Below the pieces are notes generated by a model. The model was given only the letters and a program-made list of their open reading frames with translations. It had not been told where the DNA came from and made no database searches. Source: Linnemannia elongata (lineage: Eukaryota > Mortierellomycota > Mortierellomycetes > Mortierellales > Mortierellaceae). Taken from it: 64,000 bases of DNA. A program made the position numbers and the translations under genes. Of the stretch, positions 10,212 through 20,100 are shown piece by piece. Within the stretch, counting starts at the first letter, position 1. Each line of letters begins with the position of its first letter. The stretch lies in the NCBI GenBank assembly GCA_036320915.1, contig JAXBDG010000013.1, forward strand, positions 1,798,001-1,862,000, written 5' to 3'.

Positions 10212-12470
10212 ATGGATCACCAGGAGGACACTGTACCGATGGACGGATCCTTTATCGTCGTCCCTAAGGACACCCCTTCTTCTTCAGTTACAACGACGAC
10301 AACTTCACAGGAACAACAACAGCAGGCGCACACAGTCGTCTCCGCAGTAACTACTGTTACCTCTACGACGTCTACCACGGCCACCATAAAGTCAATTGAC
10401 GGCAAAGTCCATAGCAGCAAGAAGGAGTTCATTGAGTCAACAGCAACATTATCCCTGCTTCAGAAGGAACTGCAGGCCTTGTCGACACCCAACAAAGTCT
10501 TCCAGAATTGGGCACAGACATTCCGATGTGTTCCCGAGCAGTATTATACCCCTACGACTGAGGAGGAAATCATTAAGGTAGGGTGAGGGTGATTAAATAG
10601 ACTAATGCGATGGTGTGACACCACCCCCTTCGTTCGAGGCGATCCAAGCGTACGCATATCTGTTCATTATGACTAAATTCGTGCATACCATTCTTTTCTC
10701 ATAACACTATTATATAGATTATTCATCTCGCCAGAATCTCAGGAAAGAACGTCAAGGCTATCGGAACAGGACATTCACCCTCTGACTTGGCTTGCACAGA
10801 CGGATTCATGATCAACACCGACAAACTGAACAGGTTGATTAGCGTCGACGAAGAGAAGATGACTATCACTGTCCAGGCTGGAATGAAGTTGCACAAGCTG
10901 CATGATCTCCTGGAGCTGCATGATTTGGCTATGAGCAACCTGGGATCAATCTCGGACCAGAGCGTTGCGGGTATCATGTCGACGGCCACTCATGGCACCG
11001 GTGCTGAGTACCCATCCATGTGCGCCTCGGTAAAGACAGGGTGGACTACAGGGAATATCTGAAATTGTTAAACGAACAACTGTCGTTCCTAATTGCTCTA
11101 ATTACTCACTCCCATTTATTTGATTGCTGGTAATGCTATATAGGTACTGGAGTTGACTCTGATTACGGCAACTGGAGAGACGATCTCATGCTCCAAGATG
11201 GAACAAGCAGACATCTTCAACGCAGCAGTGTGCTCCTTGGGCGCACTCGGGATTATAACACGGATGACTCTCCAGTGCGAGCGGGCATTCCGCCTCGAAA
11301 ACAAACAGGAGCCCGCAAAGTTGGATGACGTGCTCAACAATCTCGATAGCATCATTCACTCGGCAGAGCATGTCCGTCTCTGGTGGTACCCCCATACCGA
11401 CAATGTCGTTGTCTGGCGCGCCAACAGAACTACCAAGGTAAAAAAATCTTTTGCGGGAGAATAGTTCATGAATCGCTTAGTTCGCTCTATCAATGTCTGG
11501 AGATTGAAACATTTATTCTTTTCATCCAACATTAGGAAATTTCATTGCCCGCACCAAGCTGGAGGACATCAAAGTGGTTTGCCGTTCATGCTTATGAAGG
11601 ACTCTTGTACATTTGCCGGTTCATCCCCCGACTAATTCCCACTCTCTCCCGGTTCATGTTCTGGGCCACCCAGTCCAAGCCTATCGAGCGTGTGGACGAC
11701 AGCGTCAAGGTCTTCAACTTTGACTGTCTCTTCTCTCAGTATGTCAATGAGTGGTCGATCCCTTGGTCGCGGACAGCAGAGGCATTGAGAGCGCTGGACC
11801 ATTTTATCGAGAGTGGGAGTGTAAAGGACAACAAAGAACAGGACAGGTCAGCAACAACAAAGGCGAAAAAGGAGGCACCGCTGAATGTTCATTTCCCGAT
11901 TGAGATCCGTTTTGTCAAGAAGGATGACGTCTGGCTCAGTCCTGCCTATGGGGTTGACTCTTGCTACATCGGCATCATTATGTACAGGTAAGAATACACA
12001 GCACGGTATTTGCGGTATGGATACCTCCTCCCCTCTTTGACTACCACATCCCACATCCTATATCCCATATCCCATATCCCACATCCCACGAAGGAAAGAC
12101 ATCTCCCCCAATGGAGTATATTACTGCCCTGATCGCGTAAAGGCGGACTGCATGTATTTACACATCAATATCCTAGACCCCAAACACTGACACTCCTTTG
12201 TTCTCTTTTTCTCCCTCCTCTTCCACCTCCCTCTCAAAAAGACCCTACGGGATGCCAGTGCCATACAAGCGCTTCTGGGCAGGATACGAAACGATCATGG
12301 CCTCATTCGACGGACGACCTCACTGGGCAAAAGCCCATTCCGTCACGCCCGAGGGTCTCGAAGAGTCGTACCCAAAGATGAAGGAATTCTCTGCTATCCG
12401 ACAGCGACTAGATCCTGAGGGCATGTTCCTTAATGATTACCTTCGTAGACACCTGGTTGTGCCAAAATAG
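10212..12470 (+). CDS. ALO1: D-arabinono-1,4-lactone oxidase (VAO-family flavoenzyme)
   Basis: Five exons: 10212-10577, 10718-11029, 11144-11437, 11536-11987, 12242-12470 (1653 nt, 550 residues). Family knowledge: the enzyme oxidises D-arabinono-1,4-lactone to D-erythroascorbate, the fungal ascorbate analogue, in the mitochondrial outer membrane. An FAD_binding_4 domain begins near residue 105. GTGHSPSD holds His141, equivalent to the covalent FAD-linking His, and STATHGTG follows. The ALO domain ends with the GRPHWAKAH signature (His502-Lys505) and a C-terminal FLNDYLRRHLV. A hydrophobic stretch around LLYICRFIPRLIPTLSRFMFW could associate with membrane. The first ~70 residues form a Ser/Thr/Gln-rich extension absent from typical ALO. 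Intron 4 carries short CATCCCATA-type tandem repeats (about 12044-12088). An L-gulonolactone oxidase specificity cannot be excluded from sequence. Confidence 0.93.
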
Positions 12471-14095
12471 ATATCCTCGCTATCTATTGCCATTTGCGTT
12501 GTTTGCGAGCATTGATGGACTGAGCCCTTTTTTTTTGCATTACCATTTGCAATTTGTTGACAAGCACAGGTGCAGATGGAAAGAAAATGCAAAATTAACA
12601 AGGCAGGGACTGAGTCATCTTGTCGATACATGCCCCTTCACCAATTTTCATCGTCATAACCCATAGGTTGGTTGAGTCGGGGACTTCATGTTTTTTTTTT
12701 CCTTCGTCATGCCATGATGCCAATATATGTACCATGAACAAAAATGCCATGAAGCAAGCGGATGTCAACAAACACATTTAGGAGTGAGAGATAGTCAACA
12801 TAACCTTCATGCCTTGTCGACTTCTTACCCCCCGCTTTTGCCCCCAACAATGCGAATTAGTCCACGCACTTTTTTTCCTTCTTTTTTTGTGGTCGCACCG
12901 AGGAAGAAAAATCCACGTGGCGGCGCTGTCCAAAAGGAAGAAAATGAGGTGTGGTCGGACTGGGCCAAAGAACAAAAAAAAAAAAAAAAAAAAAAAAAAT
13001 GTGAGCAAAATGGGGAAACAGGTGCTCAAGCCAGTTCAAGGGAACTGAGAAAATCATATCGCGCAAGGGAAGGGATGAATGGAGAGAGAGGGAGAGAGAG
13101 AGAGAGAGAGGGAGGGCAGGAAAGCGAAAAAAGAAAAGGTGGAAAAGGAGACAAAGGGAAAGAGAACAAACGCAAACATATAGACGTCGGCTATTACAAC
13201 ACGACGACACAAAGGAACAGCTTTGTTTCCCGACAAAGCGAGTGAAGGAGATATGCCTTTAATCGCTTGATTGCTTAAATTGTTCATACACCACCCCCTT
13301 TCCGACTCCTGTCATGCCTGCATGTCCGCCTGTCTGTCTGTCCTCCATCCCTGCGCGTGCGTGCAGGCGTACAAGTCGTGCAGGCGATGTCTGTTCGCTG
13401 TCGTCGCTCGTGAATTATGGATGATGAAGGGGTCACGGTCTTTTTTGATTGTTGTCTTGTCAAAAACCAAAGGGCTACATGAAAGAATGAAAGGGCTGGG
13501 TTCTTCCTGGGGTAAGGGTCTTCTTAGTGGAAAAGGGAGAGAAAGCAGGCAGGCTTTCATGTGTTTTTTCCTGCTTCTTCTTAATTCACACTCACTGTGT
13601 GGTTGTGGTTGAGCTGGATTGGGCTGGGCTGGATTAAGAGAATGTATATGAAAGAGCGAAGCAGTAGGGAGAGGCAAAGAATGCTGCCTTTCGTTTGGCA
13701 ATAATGCCACAGAAGGCAGGACAACAGTCAGGGCCACAATTCTCTTAAATACTCCAAAGGTAAAAAAAGAAAAGCATCACCAAACGGACTCACGACTCTT
13801 TTTTCTTTTCTCATCCAACTCTCAAAACTGCATTCCACCTGTCCTTCTCACTTGCCATCATCCTCATTGCTCCGCTTCATCTGCATCTCTACCTTTTACG
13901 CCTTACCTCTTACTGCACCTCACTTAATCCCTTCTCACCCAACGGAAAGCATACCCAGCCCCACGCTAAAATAATAATATTAATAACACCACGACCGAAA
14001 CCCCTGCTCTACCGCTTCAATCCCCTACAACTATTACCCTCTCAACTATAACAACACCCTCCTTTTCTCTCTTACCTTACACACACACAACAATA
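12471..14095. other. intergenic with simple repeats
   Basis: Contains a long A run (about 12975-12999), a GA-rich tract (about 13082-13112), and a pyrimidine-rich, ACA-rich leader (about 13800-14095) ahead of the next ATG. No gene supported. Confidence 0.6.
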
Positions 14096-16471
14096 ATGGC
14101 GGTCAAAGTATTAATTGTTGGCATGGACGTTGCCACGATGACACTAGCGTTGATGCTAGAGCTCGCAGGAGTTGACTACCTCCTCCTGGAAAAATCCGAC
14201 TCTGTCCCCGCTGTTGCAGGCGGCATGTCACTCCACCCGACTGTCCTCCCTCTGCTGGAGCAGATGTCGCTGAGGGACGACCTCCTCTTCTTTTCACAGC
14301 CGATGGAGCAGGTGCTTGTGCTGGACAGCGACATGGAGCACATTACCACTTACGATTGGTCTGACCGGCGGATACGGTAAGCAGTGCGTTTGTCCGTCCG
14401 TCCATTCCTGTTGACTGTTATTATTCTACTGATGAATGCCTGAACCCCAATGAGACATAAAACCTTAATTGTCTCTCGTACTGATCATCTAACTCTCTCT
14501 TTGTCCCATCATCTGTTTCTTGCTGGTGCTGATTGATGTCTTGATATGTGTTAGATATGGTGCCTGGAGTCGATTCATGACAAGGCCAGAGTACTGCAAT
14601 GTCATTCTTGAAAAACTGACAGAATCCAGAGTCCTCTTTGACAAGGACATCGCCTCCATCACCACAATCGACTGCGCCGAAGAAAGGAACGACAGGGCTG
14701 GGGGCATGCAACCCTTCGTCATGGTCGACGGCCGTCAGGATAGCATGCTCGATATAGACATCACCATGGAAAAGGGCGAAGCACAAGGGGGCGTCACAAT
14801 CCAATGCACGGACGGCTCGTCCTACACCGGTCATCTCCTCGTCGCTGATATCGAAAGTGGAGTCGAACAGCTGTTTGAAGAGAGCAAGGGCATGTCTTCT
14901 GGATTAGGATGGGCTCAAGGAGATCGACAGGAAGACTACTCTGTCAACCATGCTGTTACTAAAAAGGTCCCTACAAGCGCGGTAACAACGGCATCGACAC
15001 ACGATACCCCAGCACCACGCGAAATTCAGTACCATGTGTCAGGCGTCACAGAGGCTCTTGACCCTCAAAGGATCCCGCTCCTCAAGGAAGACACAACTCA
15101 GCTCCGACTTGTTATGGACGACCGGAGTTCACTCTCGGTAAGGGGATTAAAGTTTTCATGCCGATTCTCCCGCCACAAGCACAGGCACGCATTGCTGGTT
15201 TTTTCGCACTAAGAAAATACTCACGAACCCACCCTTGTCAACACACTTGACCCTTCTATTTGAACAAAATAGTGGTGGGTGGCAACATTGGTAGACCACA
15301 GGATTGCCTGGCAAGTCACTCAGCGGATTCGACTCTCTGACAAGACAACTGGACAACAAGCAGACGCGGATTGGCCCTTGGAAGATGAAGAGGCGGCCAA
15401 GGCCAGCATAATGAGCCAGATGTCGCAGTCGATGATGTGCCCCCTTGGCGGGACGATGGCACAAATCGCCCAGTGGACCTCCCCATCTGAAATCTCATGC
15501 AAGCGGTGGGATGATCGCACTGCCCCAACCCGTGTGAACCCAAACAATGTTCCTCCTCATCCTCGACTGCAACTTTTGGGGGAAGGTAAAGCACAGAACA
15601 GGAGCTATGAACAAAAACACCCCACTTGTGCTTACTATCTATTATTTTTTTCACTCCATGCATTGATATCTCGTGAGAGATGCATAAAATCTCATTACTC
15701 ACTCGTTTTCCCTTTTTTTTATTCTCCCAACCCCATGCTACTGTTCAAACAATCACCCCTATCATGCCTTTGGCGTTTCACAGCTTGTCGCAAGGTAAAG
15801 AGAAAAAAAGAAGGGAAAATAATCCCCTCCCGCCCGTCGAGCATGGTCCACCTCTGTGTGCCACAAACAAAGGCATTTTTGTTTTTGGTCCTATGAATCT
15901 CACCACGTTTTTTTTTCTTGTCATGTGTTTCTTTTTTCTCCCGCCCAGGTCGTACCAATTCTTGGACAAGCTGCCGATGAGTCAATCCTCGATGCCCTCA
16001 GTCTTGCAGAGGCTATTGTCGCCCTCCCTCCCGCAGCAAGGCTGAAAGACATCCGTGACGCCTTTGAGAGGTACCGCAAAGAGCGAACCTCTCGACGCGA
16101 GGCAGCTATCCGCGAATCGCAGGACCTTGACCAGCTCCTTAACGCTAAGGTAATGGCTACCCCACACTTTTAGATGGAACGAAATGCCGCATCCCCTTCT
16201 GGAACTGAATGACGCTCCCACTCTGCCTTTTTTTTACTATATTCGTCCTAACTCTCACATCTTCTGTTTTATTCTGTGTCTTGTCATTTTACAGGGCGCG
16301 ATGCAGAAGGCATACAGAACGGTGAAGCTGAACTATACCCCAAAGTGCACACAAGAACGCCGGATGGACGAGAAATACTCGTACCGCCCTCAGGCCAAGT
16401 TCTTGCAACCCGTGCCCGATTACGGCCAGATCCAGCCCGTACACCAGCATCATCGCTCACGTCGACCATGA
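14096..16471 (+). CDS. divergent FAD-dependent monooxygenase-like protein (probable pseudoenzyme)
   Basis: Six exons: 14096-14376, 14555-15137, 15273-15585, 15784-15794 (11 nt), 15949-16149, 16295-16471 (1566 nt, 521 residues). The fold is that of class A flavin monooxygenases (FAD_binding_3). It has an N-terminal beta-alpha-beta start (VKVLIVGMDVATMTLALMLE), a WWVATLVDHRIAWQV segment and LLGEACRK followed by GQAADESILDALSLAEAI. All three flavin motifs are altered. GxGxxG reads G9-M-D11-V-A-T14. The GADG motif around residue 188 is reduced to VADIE. GD is GE (391-392). The 11-nt exon is required to restore LLGEACRK, which aligns with the family LLGDACHK. The C-terminal 60 residues are polar and Pro-rich. 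It follows ALO1 on the same strand, 1.6 kb away, with its own leader. Flavin binding is doubtful; the substrate is unknown. Confidence 0.8.
15784..15794 (+). other. 11-nt microexon of the monooxygenase-like gene
   Basis: The microexon CTTGTCGCAAG lies between TTTCACAG and GTAAAG, with introns of 198 and 154 bp either side. With the phase-1 exon before it, it encodes Ala-Cys-Arg-Lys of the conserved GD/E-A-C-x-K motif. Skipping it would shift the frame. Confidence 0.75.
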
Positions 16472-17147
16472 AGTAATTGAGAACCAAGATGATACCCGTT
16501 GTTTCTCTGATAATATAGACTAGATAATCGTCCATACCGCAAATACTATAATATCATCCTACTCATGCAACAAATACCGCATAAATGTCCTGCAAGGAGG
16601 TAAGGACAGAGGGGGGACAAGCAGGAAGCGTGTGTGCAATGGCAAGAATAAGGCTATCATCCACACATCCAGTCAACATACAACGGATTTATCTACATCC
16701 TCAGCGGGACCGCACACATCGGCGATCAGGACAGAGAGACCGAAAGCAAAAGCGCTTGATACCACCCCCTCTCCGAGGATGGTATCAGCACAATCATGGA
16801 TAGGGGAAGATGGAGAAGGGGCGCGATTTGTGCTGATAGCGATAGCGAGGAGGTTTATGAGACTCAAATGGATTATCGCGATGGAGTGAATGGATTTGAG
16901 AGGGGGAGGACGTGGAACTCGGATGGTGCCTCTAAGAAGGCGGTTCTCTTTCATTTCTTGCACCAAACATACTTCAATGCCAGTATCAGCACACCATGTT
17001 GAATAGAAACTCACATACCATTCAATGAACAAAAATAAGAGAAGCTATTAATTGGTGCGCCATTCGCCTTCAGTAGCAATTGACCGTCAACTAACGAGCA
17101 TCCTAATGTCTCCATACATGAAAAAAATGTGCAATAGACTATGTAGT
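16472..17147. other. intergenic between convergent genes
   Basis: 3' flanks of the monooxygenase-like gene (+) and the STAND gene (-). No gene or structured element supported. Confidence 0.6.
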
Positions 17148-20100
17148 TCAAGCGGCAGCATCCTTGCCACGCTGAGTGAGTAATTGCCGATTGGCTGAGG
17201 AGAGATCAACAGCGTCGGCAAAAACGGCATCCGAGGCAGCTAGAACAGGATTTCCAATTCTCCAAACCAACTGGGCCGAGCATGCATCCGACGACGACGT
17301 CTCCACCAGTCTCCACACTTGAAGAGATCCATTTGCGCATCCAATGCCAAACTCCAACGTGCCAGGCTTCCATGCAATGCTGTTGACATGTCCAAAGATA
17401 TCTCGGATAAACACCAAACACTTCCAGCCTCCACTTCCTCCTTCCGCCGACGTATCACCGACGAAATTCCAGAGCCAAACCGAACGATGCAAGCCTACGC
17501 CTACCCATTGCCCACAAGACGAGAATGCAAAGCATTGTACCTTGTCGTCATGCTCTAAACTTTGTTGAAGTTGCCCGCTCTCCGCGTCCCAAATGTCAAC
17601 AGCGCCGCCGAGAAAGCCTTTAGAAGCAACCCTCAAGCCATTGAGTGAAGTTGATATAGTCCAACGTTCTATATAACGTCTAGCATCCACAACAACTCTA
17701 CATTCGCGACTGACCAAATCCCAGGCTTGAATTGCTCCATTACCGTTCGCCCACAGAATTCGACGACTATCGGACGAGAATGCCAAACAGTCAGTTGTCC
17801 AGATATGACCATCAGGCACCTGCTCGAGTATCCCTGAGCGAGCGTCCCAAAGTCGCACTGTCTCATCGTGGCTACAGGTGGCGATCCAACGGCTGTCGGA
17901 TGAGAAGGCCAAGTCGTTCACCTGCTCTGTGTGACCGTGCAAGACAAATTCGGGTTGACCTGTTCCAGTGTTCCACACAGCGGCGAATTTGTCGCCCATT
18001 CCAACTGACGCGATTCGATGGCCATCTGGTGAGACGGCTAGACACTTGACAGGATTGTCTCCGCAAACAATGGAACGTCCAGACTCTCCAGATATTGCAT
18101 CATACTGTCGCACAGCTCCCGAACTGGTGCCACAGAAAAGAACTCGACCGTCTGGAGAAAAAAGTACGCTCGTCAACGGGTCCGATCCGCCCTCCACATT
18201 CATGCCTGTCCCCAACGAGCTCACGTCCCAAAGTCGAATGGTCTTGTCAAGACTACATGAGGCAAGCTGGAGTCCGTTTGGAGAAAATGCTACCTGTCTG
18301 ACCCAGTGGCTATGACCTGTAAACACGGAAAGGACCGATCCCGTTGCTGCACTCCAGACCCTCACCGTATTATCATAGCTGCATGTGGCGATCCACCGGC
18401 TGTTCGGCGAAAAGCTCACGCCCGTGAGTGCTACGCCATGGGCCTCCCAATTCCTCGTTGGTTTGCCGGTATTTGTATTATAGAGTAGTAACTCCCCATT
18501 ACCATGGCCTATGGCAATCTCCAGGCCTCCAGGAGAGTATACGACTCTCTTTATATCTCCACTTTGACTCTCCCAGACTTCTCTTGGCTGTCCTGTCTGT
18601 GTGTCAAAGATCCGCAGCATCCCGTCATCGCCAGCAGACGCAATTGTATGTCCATCAGGCGAGTAGGAAATAGTGCGAATCATCGCAGTATGACCGGTCA
18701 AGATGGATAGATTGGCGCCTGTCTGAACATCACAGAGCCTCACAGTCATGTCCTTTCCGGTCGACGCGACCTGCTTGCCAGACGGCGAAAACGCCACAGT
18801 CCACACTACGTCGGTATGTCCCTCCAGTACAAAAACGCACGACCCACTTTCGCACTCCCACAATCGTACTGTGTTGTCCTCGCTGCCTGAAAGAAGTTGG
18901 CGGCCGGTAGGGGAATAGGCAATGCTGTTAATACACTTTTGATGCCCTTGAAAGGTGCGAGTCGTTGTCCACATCGAAGCATCGTAAATGCTGATGCGTC
19001 CTCCGAAATGACCTGCAGCGAGTGATGTTCCGTCAGGCGAATAGGCGCATGAGTATACCCCATCACTCTCCTTCAAGTACGGCATCTCCCCGAACTGAAC
19101 TCTCTTCATCTGCGCCTTAGTGAAATCCACCTGACGAATCCAGCTCTTGGTGAGGTTGACGCCCGTCAAGTCGGCTTCCTGCAACTGAGCCGAGTCGAAC
19201 TCTCCACCAGACATATCGGCTCCAGGGGCTCGAATACCACGAAGATTAGCGCCGTTAAACCGTACTCCGGCCTTGACCAAGATTGTGATGGCATTCGCTG
19301 CGGCTTGTGCTGCATGGTCGTCGGTTTTGGACAGCGCGATGATGGCGAGGAGTTCTTCCTTAAAGGCTGAGTCCAGCTGCACGCGCTCCGCCAAGAAGTG
19401 GACGACGGAGGAATCCGCTACGAGATTTCTCTGAGATAATGGATGGGTGCTAATAGAGGGTGAGGTCGCGGAGGATTCGGAAATGACAGGCGGATCAAAT
19501 TCATCGTGCTCCTTGATAGGCCCAGATATGGAGCAGGAGAAAAAGTACTCCAAGACTGAGCGGTGAAGGAAGCGGTACTGCTTCCCGACTCGACTCAGTA
19601 GACTAGCGTCACGGAGAAGAGTCGTCCCGGGATCAGTGCTGAAAAAGGCGCCCTTCCAAGAAGATTCGTCGTGTTTGTTGATATAGTCGACAACGGGTTT
19701 GCCATCCTGATATGAATAAATTGCGGCTGCTAACTCTTGCTGAAACTTGATCCCGCACAGTTTGAACTCGGCCTCCAGCAACTCTTCCAACACCGACCGA
19801 TGGTTCTCACTCAATATTTGATTCTCCAGACGACGTTTGTTGACTCCAAGCCAGTGTTGCACAAAGATGTCGTACAGCTCCACGCGAGTGACGCGGAGCC
19901 GTGAGAGGTCGGTTTTGCCATGAATAAGGGCGGGAAGAGCCTCCAGTGACAGAATAAGGAGAAAGGGATTTCTGGCCAGGTCCATTAGGTTGGAGATGGT
20001 CTCCAGCTTGTCCATGTAGTCCTTCTTGACCCAAGTCCGCGGCTCGAGAGGAACATAATGCTCCACATAGCTCTCGATCTGCTCCTTGCTGAATGGAGTA

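Noticed and set aside
15680..15783. Longer exon reading HATVQTITPIMPLAFHSLSQ in the monooxygenase-like gene
   Set aside because: No AG acceptor lies just upstream and the exit phase does not match the next exon. The 11-nt exon fits phase and the family motif.
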